Below, in pieces: positions 1 through 8,976 of a stretch of DNA of 64,000 nucleotides. Position 1 is the first letter of the stretch. Each line of letters begins with the position of its first letter. Under the pieces are notes generated by a model. The model had not been told where the DNA came from, did not search any database, and worked only from the letters and a program-made list of their open reading frames with translations. The translations under genes were made by a program, and so were the position numbers. Source of the DNA: Oscillibacter sp. PC13 (GTDB lineage: Bacteria; Bacillota; Clostridia; Oscillospirales; Oscillospiraceae); NCBI RefSeq assembly GCF_900115635.1, contig NZ_FOXE01000011.1, forward strand, positions 40,941 to 104,940, read 5' to 3'.

Positions 1-1
1 G

Positions 2-640
2 GCGGTGATTGACCACCACCGCCGGGCTGCCAGCTATATAGAGAATGCGGCGTTCAGCTTTCACGAGCCATATGCTTCCTCTGCCTCGGAGCTGGTGACA
101 GAGCTTCTGCAATATCTGGTGGAGCCCGCCGATCTCCTGCGGGAAGAAGCGGAAGCCCTGCTTGCCGGTATTGTGTTGGACACCAAGCACTTTACACTTC
201 GCACCGGCGGCCGCACATTTGAAGCGGCGGCCTTCCTGCGGCGGGCCGGCGCGGACACCACGGATGTGCAGCGCCTGTTCCAAAACAATTTGAATGAGAT
301 GGTCTTCCGATACGACATTATCCGCCGGGCGGAGCTATATCGGGATAACATTGCCGTGTCGGTGGTGCCGGAGAACAAGGTGGACCGTGTGGCGGCGGCC
401 CAAGCTGCTGACGAGCTGCTGGGACTCAAGGGCGTCAAGGCGTCTTTTGTAATTTACCGCAGCGGTGAGGATGTTCTGCTGTCTGCCCGTTCCCTGGGGG
501 AAATCAATGTCCAGGTAATCGTAGAAGCCCTTGGCGGCGGAGGAAATTCCACGACAGCCGGCGGGCGGATTGACGGCAGCAGCCCTGAGAGAGTCCGGGA
601 GCAGCTGCTGGAGGCCATTGACCGTTATTTTGAGAAATAA
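2..640 (+). CDS. gdpP: Cyclic-di-AMP phosphodiesterase GdpP, C-terminal part (5' end outside window)
   Basis: Only the last 212 codons are present; the reading frame is open at the left edge, so the N-terminal membrane, PAS and GGDEF-like parts cannot be seen. The visible part starts inside the DHH phosphoesterase domain (VIDHHRR) and continues through the LDT motif (GIVLDTKHF) to a DHHA1 domain ending in [11 protein letters not shown]. GdpP is a membrane enzyme that hydrolyses the second messenger c-di-AMP to pApA, controlling potassium and osmotic balance and wall homeostasis. The order gdpP-rplI-dnaB, which follows directly, is conserved in Firmicutes and supports the name. Odd point: the glycine-rich motif carries Asn where I remember a His (GGGGH) in well-studied homologues. 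Confidence 0.9.
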   Translation, partial: AVIDHHRRAASYIENAAFSFHEPYASSASELVTELLQYLVEPADLLREEAEALLAGIVLDTKHFTLRTGGRTFEAAAFLRRAGADTTDVQRLFQNNLNEMVFRYDIIRRAELYRDNIAVSVVPENKVDRVAAAQAADELLGLKGVKASFVIYRSGEDVLLSARSLGEINVQVIVEALGGGGNSTTAGGRIDGSSPERVREQLLEAIDRYFEK

Positions 641-678
641 GCAATGATAAAGGAATCACAGAAAAGGAGATTGTACCG

Positions 679-1128
679 ATGAAGGTTATTTTACAGCAGG
701 ATGTGAAGGGCCAGGGGAAAAAAGGCCAGATGGTGGAAGTGTCCGAAGGCTACGCCCGGAACTTCCTTTTGCCGCGGAAGCTGGCCATTGCAGCCACGGC
801 GGATGCCATTAACACGATGAATCTGAAGGAAAAGGCCAGGAAGGCTGAGGAAGCACGCCTGAAAGCGGAAGCAGAGGCCACTGCCGAAAAGCTGAAGGAG
901 TGCCAGGTGAAGTTGACCGCCAAGGGAGGCAACGGCGGCCGGCTGTTCGGTGCCGTCACGACCAAGGAGATTTCCGAGGGGCTGCAGAAGCAGTACGGTG
1001 TGGACGTTCCGAAGCAGAAGCTGGTGCTGGAGGAGCCTATTAAGGCGTTTGGCTCTTACCAGATCAAGGCCAAACTTGGTTTTGAAGTGGTAGGCACGGT
1101 CTACGTGTCCGTATTTGAAGAGAAATAA
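679..1128 (+). CDS. rplI: 50S ribosomal protein L9
   Basis: 149 residues, the normal bacterial length for L9. The N-terminal domain ([16 protein letters not shown], then [11 protein letters not shown]) binds 23S rRNA. It is followed by the long Lys/Ala/Glu-rich connecting helix (about residues 45-75) and the C-terminal domain. The ATG at 679 sits behind AAAAGGAGATTGTACCG. The gene lies 38 nt after gdpP and 73 nt before dnaB, the usual Firmicutes arrangement, and is probably co-transcribed with both. Confidence 0.97.
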   Translation: MKVILQQDVKGQGKKGQMVEVSEGYARNFLLPRKLAIAATADAINTMNLKEKARKAEEARLKAEAEATAEKLKECQVKLTAKGGNGGRLFGAVTTKEISEGLQKQYGVDVPKQKLVLEEPIKAFGSYQIKAKLGFEVVGTVYVSVFEEK

Positions 1129-1201
1129 AAAGGAAGCTTTGCCCTGCAGGGGATCGACTCCTACAGAGCTGATGCCCCATCTCTTTCGGAGGTGAAATCC
1201 C

Positions 1202-2554
1202 ATGGCAAATGAAGATCTGCTGCTGCGGCAGATGCCCCACAGTCTGGAGGGGGAGCAGGCGGTGCTGGGCTCCATGCTGATCGACGCGGACTGCGTGAAA
1301 TATGTGATGGAGAAGCTGCGGCCTGCGGACTTCTATCTCCGGCAGAATCGGGAGATTTTCGAAACGATTTACTCCATGTTCACCTATGCCAAGCCCATTG
1401 ACGGCATCACGGTGTGCGAGGAGATGCAGAAAAACGGCACCTATGACGAGAACACCACCCGCACCTATCTTGCCCAGCTGATGGAGATTACCCCAACCAG
1501 CGCCAATGTGATGGAATATATATCCATTGTCCGGGATAAGGCGCTGCTGCGGGGGGTGGCTCAGGCTGCCTCTGAGATTACCGCCATGGTACAGGAGGGA
1601 GTCGGCGAGGCCGCCGCAATTTTGGAAGCCGCGGAGCAGAAGGTTTACGCTGTCCGGCGGGGCCAGAGCGCTCAGGACATGGTGCCGCTGCGGCAGGTGC
1701 TGCCGGAGGTGCTGGACCGCCTGAGCGAGATGAGCGAGAGTGACAGCCGTCTGCCGGGGCTTTCCACCGGCCTTTCCGCTGTGGACCAGAAGATTACGGG
1801 CCTGAATAAATCCGACCTGATTCTGCTGGCTGCCCGGCCCGGTATGGGCAAGACGTCCTTTGCCATGAATGTGGCGCTGAATGTGGCAAAGGGGACACAG
1901 AAGACCGTGGCCATTTTCTCGCTGGAAATGTCTCGGGAACAGCTTGCCACCCGGCTGCTCAGCTCGGAGGCTTGCGTGGAAAACTACCGGCTGAAAACCG
2001 GCTCCCTGCGGGAGACCGACTGGGAGAAGATTGCCGGCGCCGCCACAATTTTGAATAAAGTGGATGTTCGCATCGACGACAACCCCATGCTGTCGGTGGC
2101 GGATATGAACGCCAAGTGCCGCCGCCTGGAGAATCTGGGCCTGGTGGTGATTGACTACCTGCAATTGATGACCTCCGCCGGCGGCAAGGGATACGGCGGA
2201 GAAAACCGCCAGCAGGTGGTGTCCGATATGTCCCGTATGCTGAAAATTATGGCGAAGGAATTGAACGTTCCGGTGATCTGCCTTTCCCAGCTGTCCCGCG
2301 CCAATGAAAAGCGGGATGACAAGCGGCCTATGCTGTCGGACCTCCGGGAGTCCGGCGCCATCGAGCAGGACGCGGACATCGTTCTGTTTTTGTACCGGGA
2401 CGATTATTATAATGAGGACTCGGAGAAGCACAACATCGCCGAGTGCATTGTGGCCAAAAACCGCCATGGCGAAACCGGCAAGGTAGAGCTGCGGTGGATG
2501 CCGGAGTATACGCAGTTCTCCACCCTGGACACACGGTACGACGATGAGGAGTGA
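1202..2554 (+). CDS. dnaB: Replicative DNA helicase DnaB
   Basis: 450 residues, typical of the ring helicase that unwinds DNA at the replication fork. An N-terminal helical DnaB domain (about residues 8-110, starting PHSLEGEQAVLGSML) is followed by the RecA-like motor domain. That domain has Walker A (ARPGMGKTSFA, near residue 212), the H2-region LSQLSRANEKR and Walker B/H3 elements (VVIDYLQLM). The ATG at 1202 has GGAGGTGAAATCCC upstream. Its 3' end overlaps tilS by 11 nt, so the two are probably translationally coupled. DnaB lies downstream of rplI in many Firmicutes. Confidence 0.97.
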   Translation: MANEDLLLRQMPHSLEGEQAVLGSMLIDADCVKYVMEKLRPADFYLRQNREIFETIYSMFTYAKPIDGITVCEEMQKNGTYDENTTRTYLAQLMEITPTSANVMEYISIVRDKALLRGVAQAASEITAMVQEGVGEAAAILEAAEQKVYAVRRGQSAQDMVPLRQVLPEVLDRLSEMSESDSRLPGLSTGLSAVDQKITGLNKSDLILLAARPGMGKTSFAMNVALNVAKGTQKTVAIFSLEMSREQLATRLLSSEACVENYRLKTGSLRETDWEKIAGAATILNKVDVRIDDNPMLSVADMNAKCRRLENLGLVVIDYLQLMTSAGGKGYGGENRQQVVSDMSRMLKIMAKELNVPVICLSQLSRANEKRDDKRPMLSDLRESGAIEQDADIVLFLYRDDYYNEDSEKHNIAECIVAKNRHGETGKVELRWMPEYTQFSTLDTRYDDEE

Positions 2555-3911
2555 CCTGACTGCTGCGAAAGCTTTATTGCAGGCGGAGTTCCCAGGCGGC
2601 GGACGGGTTTTGTGCGCCGTTTCCGGCGGGCTGGATTCTATGTGCCTGCTGCATTTCATGACAACGTGGGGCGCGGAAAACGGCTTTTCCGTCACCGCCG
2701 CCCATTTCAACCACCAACTGCGGGGCGAGGACGCCGACCGGGATGAGAGCTTTGTCCGGGACTGGTGCGCTGCCCATGGAATTCCCTTTGCCGCCGGGCG
2801 GGGAAATGTCCGCAGTCTGGCGGAACGGGAAGGACTCTCTGCCGAGGAGGCGGCCCGCAGACTGCGGTATGCCTTTTTGCGGGAGACGGCGAAAGAAACG
2901 GACTGCGCGGCGATTCTCACCGCCCACCACGCTGATGACAGCGCGGAGACGATGCTGCTGAACCTGGCGCGCGGCACAGGCCTGAAGGGCCTGTGCGGTA
3001 TTCCGGCCAAGCGGGATGGCATTCTGAGGCCGTTTTTGAGCGTGACCCGGGCGGAGCTGGCGGCTTATGCCGCCGTCCATGGGGTTCCCCACATAGAGGA
3101 TGAGACCAACGCCGACCCCGATGCGGCGGCCAGGAATCTCCTGCGGCTGCAGGTGCTGCCGCTTTTGAAGGAAATCAATCCCCGCGTGGTGGAGCATATG
3201 AACGCCACCGCGGAACAGCTGAATGTTCTCGACCGTTCTTTGGAAGAGGATGCCCGCCGCCGCACCGCCCATGTGGAGCGCCGGGAAGGGCGGGTGACGC
3301 TGTCCTGGGAGACCCTGGGAGAGGCCCCGTGGAGCGTCCGCCCCCGGATGCTGCTGCAGCTGTTCGACCTTCTGGGCGTGGGCAGAAAGGACATCGGTGC
3401 CGTCCATCTGGATGCAATTTTGGCGATGGCGCGCCACACCGGCGGCGGAGAGAGCCGCCTCAGCCTGCCCCATGGCGTCACGGCCCGGTACAGCCGCGGC
3501 TGGCTGGTGCTGGAAACCCGGCCCCAGACGCTGACAGAAGCGGTGCTTTTGCCGGGGCAGCCTCTCCGATGGGGAGACTACACCCTGACTTTGCTGGACC
3601 GGCGGATAGGAGACGGCCTGGCGCTGCGCCCACGGAAAGAAAAGGAGAGCTGGAGGATTGCGGTGGGGCCCTGTATGCCGGGAGAACGGCTGATGCTGCC
3701 GGGAAGCAATGGCGGCCGCTCCATCAAGCGCCTGTGCATCGACCGACACATCTCTTTGGAGGAACGGGATCGGCTGCCGGCGATTTATGCGGATGGACGG
3801 CTGGCGGCAGTCTGGAAGCTGGGTGTGAATCAAACATTTTTGCCGGAGGGGGAACCCGGCCGGTTTATTCAAATTATCAAAGAGACAGAGGAGAACAACT
3901 ATGAAAAGTGA
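2544..3911 (+). CDS. tilS: tRNA(Ile)-lysidine synthetase TilS
   Basis: 455 residues. TilS attaches lysine to the wobble cytidine (C34) of the CAU-anticodon tRNA-Ile using ATP, so that it reads AUA as isoleucine; it is normally essential. The PP-loop ATP pyrophosphatase motif SGGLDS is at residues 27-32, followed by HFNHQLRGEDADRDE and TAHHADDSAET of the N-type ATPase domain. A middle TilS domain and a C-terminal tRNA-binding domain follow. The start overlaps dnaB by 11 nt and lacks a clear ribosome binding site of its own; the end overlaps hpt by 11 nt. The tilS-hpt-ftsH order is conserved in Firmicutes. Confidence 0.95.
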   Translation: MRSDLTAAKALLQAEFPGGGRVLCAVSGGLDSMCLLHFMTTWGAENGFSVTAAHFNHQLRGEDADRDESFVRDWCAAHGIPFAAGRGNVRSLAEREGLSAEEAARRLRYAFLRETAKETDCAAILTAHHADDSAETMLLNLARGTGLKGLCGIPAKRDGILRPFLSVTRAELAAYAAVHGVPHIEDETNADPDAAARNLLRLQVLPLLKEINPRVVEHMNATAEQLNVLDRSLEEDARRRTAHVERREGRVTLSWETLGEAPWSVRPRMLLQLFDLLGVGRKDIGAVHLDAILAMARHTGGGESRLSLPHGVTARYSRGWLVLETRPQTLTEAVLLPGQPLRWGDYTLTLLDRRIGDGLALRPRKEKESWRIAVGPCMPGERLMLPGSNGGRSIKRLCIDRHISLEERDRLPAIYADGRLAAVWKLGVNQTFLPEGEPGRFIQIIKETEENNYEK

Positions 3912-4455
3912 GATGGAGCAGGACATTCTGAAGGTTTTGGTAACAGAAGAGGAAATCCAGCGGCGAATCGCGGAGCTGGGAGCGGAACTGTACGATCAGT
4001 TTCACGACAAAAACCCACTGTTTCTGGGAGTCCTGAAGGGATCCTTCGTGTTCATGGCGGATTTGGTGCGGGCCTGCCAGGTAAAGAGCGATGTGGAGTT
4101 TATCGCCGTCAGTTCCTACCAAAATGCGACGGTATCCTCCGGCCGGGTGCAGATTACCCACGACCTGCAGCAGGATATCACCGGACGGAATGTCGTCATT
4201 GTGGAGGATATTCTGGATTCCGGAAATACACTGGCCTTTTTGAAAGACTACTTCCTCACAAAAGGGGCGGCCTCCATCACCATTGCCACGTTGCTGGATA
4301 AGCCTGCCCGCAGGACGAAAGCCATTACTGCGGACTATGTGGGCTTCGTCGTGCCGGACGAATTTGTGGTGGGCTACGGCTTGGACTATTGTCAGCGGTA
4401 CCGTAATGTGCCTTATATCGGCGTCCTGAAGCCGGAGGTCTACGCAAATCACTGA
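3901..4455 (+). CDS. hpt: Hypoxanthine phosphoribosyltransferase
   Basis: 184 residues, a normal length for type I phosphoribosyltransferases that convert hypoxanthine (and guanine) plus PRPP to IMP/GMP in purine salvage. The PRPP-binding signature [13 protein letters not shown] lies at about residues 98-110, with the conserved [11 protein letters not shown] near the N-terminus and [16 protein letters not shown] near the C-terminus. The ATG at 3901 is preceded by GAGGAGAACAACT, lying inside the end of tilS. It sits between tilS and ftsH as in Bacillus and Clostridia. Confidence 0.96.
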   Translation: MKSEMEQDILKVLVTEEEIQRRIAELGAELYDQFHDKNPLFLGVLKGSFVFMADLVRACQVKSDVEFIAVSSYQNATVSSGRVQITHDLQQDITGRNVVIVEDILDSGNTLAFLKDYFLTKGAASITIATLLDKPARRTKAITADYVGFVVPDEFVVGYGLDYCQRYRNVPYIGVLKPEVYANH

Positions 4456-4486
4456 CCGGCACCGGTCTGAAGGAGGAAACCCGAAC

Positions 4487-6352
4487 GTGAATCAACAAAG
4501 ACGAAATTCAGTATTCAGCCTGGCGTTTTTGGGATTGATCATTGTCCTGTGCCTGAGCTGGCTGTGGCAGATGGATACGAATACTCCGGCGCTGACCTAC
4601 TCGCAGGTCCGTCAGCTGATTGAACAGGAGAAGGTGGACGAGATCTCCTTTGCGGATGAGCACACTTTAGTGCTGCACCTGCGGAAGAAGGACGGGAATA
4701 CAGATACCTATCGTTATCGGCTATACGACGTGGGCCTTTTTTATGAGGATATGAACGATCTGATCCAAGAACAAAGGGCCAAGGGAATTATCAAGAGCTA
4801 TGACTATCCGGAGCCGCCTACCACCAACTGGCTGGAATTGCTGCTGCCCTATGTGATGGTGGCAGTGGCCTTTGGGTTGGTGTGGTATTTTCTGATTGCC
4901 CGGGCACAAGGCGGCGGCATGGGGCCGGATAAAATGGCAAAGTTTGGCGCAGCCCGAACCCGCACCTTGACGGAGAAGGATAAAAAAGTTACCTTTGACG
5001 ACGTGGCAGGTGCTGATGAGGAGAAAGAGGAACTTCAGGAAATTGTGGAGTTTTTGAAAGACCCCCAGAAGTATATCACTCTTGGCGCACGGATTCCAAA
5101 GGGTGTGCTGCTGGTAGGGCCTCCAGGTACCGGAAAGACGCTTCTGGGCAAAGCGGTGGCGGGAGAGGCCGGTGTGACATTTTTGTCGATTTCCGGTTCT
5201 GATTTTGTGGAGCTGTATGTAGGTGTTGGCGCCAGCCGGGTACGAGATCTGTTTGACCAGGCGAAAAAGACAGCACCCGCCATTATCTTTATTGATGAGA
5301 TTGACGCGGTTGGCCGTCAGCGGGGCACAGGCTTGGGCGGCGGCCACGACGAGCGGGAGCAGACACTGAATCAACTGCTGGTGGAAATGGACGGCTTTTC
5401 TGCGAACGAGGGCGTGGTGGTTCTGGCCGCGACCAACCGGGCGGATGTACTGGATCCGGCGTTGCTGCGGCCTGGCCGTTTTGACAGGCAGGTCTATGTG
5501 GGATTACCGGATATCCATGGCCGGGAAGCCATTCTGGAAGTCCATGCCAAAAATAAACCATTGGCGGAGGACGTGGACTTGAAAAAACTGGCCCAGGGAA
5601 CCCCAGGCTTCACCGGCGCGGATCTGGAAAACCTGATCAACGAAGGCGCACTGCTGGCGGCCAGACGCGGGGAGAGATTCATTACCATGACAGATCTGCG
5701 CGAGGCAGAGATGAAGGTGATTGCCGGCCCTGAGAAAAAGAGCCGGGTGATTCCGGCTCAGGAGCGGAAGCTGACGGCCTACCATGAAGCGGGGCACGCC
5801 GTGGTAATGCATTCCCTTCCGGATCATGATCCGGTGACACAGATTACGATTATTCCAAGAGGACAGGCCGGCGGTATGACGATTTCTCTGCCGGAGCAGG
5901 ACCGCTCCTACCTCTCCAAGCACTATCTGGAGGATCAAATCGTGGCACTGCTGGGCGGCCGCGTGGCGGAAAAACTGTGCTTGGGGGACATCTCCACTGG
6001 AGCCAGCAATGATATCCAGCGGGCCAGTGAGATTGCCCGAAAGATGGTGGCGAGTTATGGTATGAGCGATCAGCTTGGAACGGTTTCCTTTGAATCCGGC
6101 CATGATGAAGTCTTCATCGGACGGACTATGACGCAGGGGCGCAGCTATTCTGAGTCTGTGGCGGCACAAATTGATGAGGAGGTAAAGCGGCTGGTAAACA
6201 GCGCCTATGCCCGCTGCGAGGAGATTTTGACGGCGAGCCGCGACAAGCTGGAGGAAGTGGCAGAGTATCTGCTGAAGAATGAGACAATGGATCGGACGGC
6301 CTTCCTGGCTGTATTTGGAGAGCAGGAGCTTTCGTCCGGTGACGAGAAGTGA
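4487..6352 (+). CDS. ftsH: ATP-dependent zinc metalloprotease FtsH
   Basis: 621 residues, starting with GTG behind AAGGAGGAAACCCGAAC. FtsH is a membrane-anchored hexameric AAA+ protease that removes damaged or regulatory membrane and cytosolic proteins. Two membrane segments are visible (about residues 10-28 and 113-136) flanking a short extracytoplasmic domain. The AAA module has Walker A GPPGTGKT near residue 211, Walker [12 protein letters not shown] and the SRH region ([19 protein letters not shown]). The zinc site HEAGH is near residue 433. It ends the housekeeping block and is followed at once by a terminator. Confidence 0.97.
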   Translation: MNQQRRNSVFSLAFLGLIIVLCLSWLWQMDTNTPALTYSQVRQLIEQEKVDEISFADEHTLVLHLRKKDGNTDTYRYRLYDVGLFYEDMNDLIQEQRAKGIIKSYDYPEPPTTNWLELLLPYVMVAVAFGLVWYFLIARAQGGGMGPDKMAKFGAARTRTLTEKDKKVTFDDVAGADEEKEELQEIVEFLKDPQKYITLGARIPKGVLLVGPPGTGKTLLGKAVAGEAGVTFLSISGSDFVELYVGVGASRVRDLFDQAKKTAPAIIFIDEIDAVGRQRGTGLGGGHDEREQTLNQLLVEMDGFSANEGVVVLAATNRADVLDPALLRPGRFDRQVYVGLPDIHGREAILEVHAKNKPLAEDVDLKKLAQGTPGFTGADLENLINEGALLAARRGERFITMTDLREAEMKVIAGPEKKSRVIPAQERKLTAYHEAGHAVVMHSLPDHDPVTQITIIPRGQAGGMTISLPEQDRSYLSKHYLEDQIVALLGGRVAEKLCLGDISTGASNDIQRASEIARKMVASYGMSDQLGTVSFESGHDEVFIGRTMTQGRSYSESVAAQIDEEVKRLVNSAYARCEEILTASRDKLEEVAEYLLKNETMDRTAFLAVFGEQELSSGDEK

Positions 6353-6358
6353 ATCAAT

Positions 6359-6397
6359 GCGCCGCCCGGTATCCACACGGGCGGCGCAGTTCTGTTT
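6359..6397 (+). terminator. Rho-independent terminator after ftsH
   Basis: A perfect 10-bp GC-rich stem (GCGCCGCCCG at 6359-6368 with CGGGCGGCGC at 6378-6387) begins 7 nt after the ftsH stop and is followed by a T-rich stretch (AGTTCTGTTTATAA). It closes the gdpP-ftsH transcription unit. Confidence 0.8.
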
Positions 6398-6558
6398 ATA
6401 ACGCCATACCCATTTGTAGGCTCATGAGGTTTGACAGAGTTGTTAAAAAAGCAAACATAATTTTTGAAACACATTCGGCAAAATCACTAAAAATGGCGTC
6501 CGCGAGAGAAGGACATTTGACGGAGGATAATTCTTTATAATTTAGAGACGTCTTTGTG

Positions 6559-6606
6559 TGGAGGACAAATGGCCGGTTCATATAGAGGCGAATTTGTCGT
6601 CCTCCA
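6559..6606. repeat. Interrupted inverted repeat in the liv leader
   Basis: Left arm TGGAGGACAAAT (6559-6570) pairs with ATTTGTCGTCCTCCA (6592-6606): eight contiguous base pairs (TGGAGGAC/GTCCTCCA), then a 3-nt bulge and four more pairs, around a 21-nt loop. It lies upstream of the promoter at 6641-6669, so it could be a regulator-binding site for that promoter, or an RNA hairpin if transcription starts further upstream. Confidence 0.5.
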
Positions 6607-6640
6607 AAATCCGCCGAAATCTTTCTGTGTATTATTGACC

Positions 6641-6669
6641 TTGCAAACTGCGAAAAAACCACGTAAAAT
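6641..6669 (+). promoter_or_regulatory. Putative sigma-A promoter for livKHMGF
   Basis: TTGCAA (6641-6646), a 17-nt spacer, then TAAAAT (6664-6669). The predicted start near 6676 leaves a leader of about 50 nt before the ATG at 6725. This is the best-spaced -35/-10 pair in the region. Confidence 0.6.
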
Positions 6670-6724
6670 GCCTTTATCACCAGGGAAATTGGATGGTTTC
6701 TCTGAAATAGGAGGAAAAGAAGTT

Positions 6725-7936
6725 ATGAAGAAATTTTGGGCAATGATGTTATCTCTTGTCATGGCTCTCAGCCTGCTGGCTGGCTGCGGCGACAGCGGCT
6801 CCGGCAGCACAGGCAGCAGTCAGGACAGCGGTAACGCATCCGATGGTGCCAAGGTTGTAAAAATTGGCGTTTTTGAACCTCAGACCGGTGATAACGGCGC
6901 CGGCGGCAAGCAGGAGATTCTGGGCATGCAGTACGCCAACACAGTGCAGCCCACTGTGGAGATTGGCGGAGAGACCTACGAGGTCAAGCTGGAGATTGTG
7001 GACAACCGCACGACTGCTGAAAACGGTCCTTCCGCGGCGGCTGAACTGATGAACCGGGACGTGTCCATCGTGCTGGGCTCCTATGGATCCGGCGTGTCCA
7101 TTGCCGGCGGCAAAGTGTTTGAAGAGGCCGGCGTGCCGGCCATCGGCGTCACCTGCACGAATCCACAGGTGACCTCTGACTATGACTGCTACTTCCGAAT
7201 CTGCTTCCTGGATCCCTTCCAGGGCACTGTTCTGGCAAACTATGCCTATAATGAGCTGGGTGTGACCACCGCTTATACGCTGGCTATGTTGGGCAGTGAC
7301 TATGACCAGGGCCTGGTTCACTACTTCAAGGAGGCCTTTGAGGCACTGGGCGGCACGGTCGTCAGCGAGGACTTCCCTGAGGGCAGCGCCAACTTTGTCT
7401 CTTACATCAACAACGCCAAGAGTGCCGGCGCCGGCGTCATCTTTGCTCCCGTTTCCACCAACTATGCACAGCTGATCATCGAGGCTGCGGCAGCTCAGGG
7501 CTTTGAGGGCTCCCTGCTGGGCTCTGATACCTGGGACAACAACATGGTTCTGGAGAGCACCCAGGGCAAGGCAATCAATCTGGACATCACCACCTTCTAC
7601 CAGGAGGGCGGCAATGCGGATTTCGACAGCGGCATCAAGGAGTGGATCAACGCCAATGCCGATGCCAAGACCAACAACGGCGGCAACGACATGATTTCCG
7701 CCGTCACCGCCATGGGTTATGACGCTTATTTCACCGCACTGGAGGCCATCAAGGCCGCCGGCAGCACGGATCCCGCCGCTGTGAAGGCTGCGCTGCCCTC
7801 TGTCAGCTACGAGGGCGTGTCCGGCCTGATCGAGTTCGATGATATTGGCGATGCCAAGCGCGACGCGGCCTATATCAAGACTGCCAACACCGAGACCGGT
7901 GCCTGGGACTTTGTGAAGGTTCAGGGTGTCAACTGA
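6725..7936 (+). CDS. livK: Branched-chain amino acid type ABC transporter substrate-binding lipoprotein
   Basis: 403 residues from the ATG at 6725, which has ATAGGAGGAAAAGAAGTT upstream; longer in-frame starts have no such site. A lipoprotein signal ends in LLAGC (Cys21), followed by a Gly/Ser-rich linker and a type I periplasmic-binding fold (VVKIGVFEPQTGDNGAGGKQ, GVPAIGVTCTNPQVT). LivK/LivJ proteins capture Leu, Ile or Val, but relatives bind other amino acids, amides or urea, so the exact ligand is not certain. It is the first gene of a livKHMGF operon and is separated from livH by two hairpins. Confidence 0.9.
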   Translation: MKKFWAMMLSLVMALSLLAGCGDSGSGSTGSSQDSGNASDGAKVVKIGVFEPQTGDNGAGGKQEILGMQYANTVQPTVEIGGETYEVKLEIVDNRTTAENGPSAAAELMNRDVSIVLGSYGSGVSIAGGKVFEEAGVPAIGVTCTNPQVTSDYDCYFRICFLDPFQGTVLANYAYNELGVTTAYTLAMLGSDYDQGLVHYFKEAFEALGGTVVSEDFPEGSANFVSYINNAKSAGAGVIFAPVSTNYAQLIIEAAAAQGFEGSLLGSDTWDNNMVLESTQGKAINLDITTFYQEGGNADFDSGIKEWINANADAKTNNGGNDMISAVTAMGYDAYFTALEAIKAAGSTDPAAVKAALPSVSYEGVSGLIEFDDIGDAKRDAAYIKTANTETGAWDFVKVQGVN

Positions 7937-7953
7937 TCCGGAGCCTGTATCCA

Positions 7954-7987
7954 AAAGCTTGGCGGGGCAAATGCTCCGCCAAGCTTT
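7954..7987 (+). terminator. Attenuator-like hairpin after livK
   Basis: A 12-bp perfect stem, AAAGCTTGGCGG (7954-7965) with CCGCCAAGCTTT (7976-7987), begins 18 nt after the livK stop. No long T-run follows, so partial termination or mRNA 3'-end protection is more likely than full stop, giving more binding protein than permease. Confidence 0.6.
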
Positions 7988-8008
7988 CCCTGCGTTTGAT
8001 CGGGTCGC

Positions 8009-8041
8009 CTCGAAAGAACGGGCGTGCCCCGTTTTTTCGAG
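8009..8041 (+). terminator. Second hairpin between livK and livH
   Basis: CTCGAAA-AACGGG pairs with CCCGTT-TTTCGAG (8009-8041) across a single G/T mismatch, giving a 13-bp stem with U residues inside the 3' arm. Together with the hairpin at 7954-7987 it separates the binding-protein gene from the permease genes. Confidence 0.5.
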
Positions 8042-8086
8042 ACGGCCCAGCAGATGGAGCAGAGAAAACCAACAGGAGGACTTCCT

Positions 8087-8965
8087 ATGAGAGAAATATT
8101 GCCCTATATCATCAACGGCATTTCCGTGGGTGGCCAGTACGCCCTGATTGCCATCGGCTACACACTGGTCTATGGCATTCTGCGCCTGATTAACTTTGCC
8201 CATGGAGATGTGTTCATGGTGGCGGGTCTCGTGATGGTGTACGCCACGACGGCCCTGCCGATGTATATTGCCCTGCCGCTTGTGCTGGCGGTTACAGTGC
8301 TGCTGGGATTCCTGATTGAACGGGTGGCGTATAAGCCCTTGCGCAATGCGCCCCGCATGTCCGTGATGATCTCCGCCATCGGCGTCAGCTACCTGATTCA
8401 GAACCTGGCGTTCTATATCACCGGCGGCGTGCCCCAGCCGGTCAGCACACCGATCCCCTGGATCTCCAACAATGTGGTGGTTCTGGGGGTATCCACCAAG
8501 CGCGTGACATTGATTACACCGGTACTGACGATTTTGCTGGTGGCCGTTTTGGTGTATCTCATCAAAAAGACGAAGATCGGCATGGCGATGCGGGCTGCGG
8601 CAAAGGACTTTGAAGCCGCACAGCTAATGGGTATCAAAATCAATTCTGTCATCTCCTTTACCTTTGTCATCGGCTCTTTCCTGGCGGCGGTGGGCGCAAT
8701 GCTGTATTTCACCAACTATCCCTCCGTGGCCATCACCTCGGGCGGCATGCCGGGTCTGAAGGCCTTTGTGGCGGCTGTGTTCGGCGGAATCGGCTCCATT
8801 CCCGGCGCGGTGGTGGGCGCTTTCATCATCGGCCTGTGTGAGGAGCTGATTAAGGGAATTGGCTATACCACGTTTTCAGATGCCTTTACCTTTGCGCTGC
8901 TCATCGCGGTGCTGTGTGTGAAGCCCACCGGCCTGTTCGGTGAAAAGGTCACCGACAAGGTGTAA
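8087..8965 (+). CDS. livH: Branched-chain amino acid ABC transporter permease LivH
   Basis: 292 residues from the ATG at 8087, preceded by AACAGGAGGACTTCCT; the in-frame upstream extension has no ribosome binding site and covers a hairpin. It is a very hydrophobic multi-spanning protein beginning EILPYIINGISVGGQYALIA, with the LivH family feature LRLINFAHGDVFM and the cytoplasmic coupling-loop region (AAKDFEAAQLMGI). LivH pairs with LivM to form the membrane channel. It lies 11 nt upstream of livM. Confidence 0.94.
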   Translation: MREILPYIINGISVGGQYALIAIGYTLVYGILRLINFAHGDVFMVAGLVMVYATTALPMYIALPLVLAVTVLLGFLIERVAYKPLRNAPRMSVMISAIGVSYLIQNLAFYITGGVPQPVSTPIPWISNNVVVLGVSTKRVTLITPVLTILLVAVLVYLIKKTKIGMAMRAAAKDFEAAQLMGIKINSVISFTFVIGSFLAAVGAMLYFTNYPSVAITSGGMPGLKAFVAAVFGGIGSIPGAVVGAFIIGLCEELIKGIGYTTFSDAFTFALLIAVLCVKPTGLFGEKVTDKV

Positions 8966-8976
8966 GGAGGGAGACG

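Larger units (their letters stand above)
6398..6724 (+). other. Intergenic leader of the liv operon (no gene seen)
   Basis: AT-rich non-coding stretch upstream of the branched-chain amino acid importer. It contains a weak promoter-like TTGACA (6431-6436), a 48-nt interrupted inverted repeat (6559-6606), a better promoter (6641-6669) and the ribosome binding site AGGAGG at 6709-6714. Small open frames across it lack ribosome binding sites and I do not regard them as genes. I could not match it to a known riboswitch or T-box. Confidence 0.6.

Noticed and set aside
1064..3022. A 652-codon minus-strand open frame opposite dnaB and tilS
   Set aside because: It covers well-supported genes in the other direction and shows no domain; shadow of codon bias.
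6398..6724. T-box or other known leader RNA before the liv operon
   Set aside because: No T-box core sequence or terminator/antiterminator pair just before the gene; the inverted repeat lies upstream of the best promoter.
7954..8041. Hairpins after livK as the end of a separate operon
   Set aside because: livH has no convincing promoter after the hairpins and the livKHMGF order is a known single unit, so partial termination is more likely.
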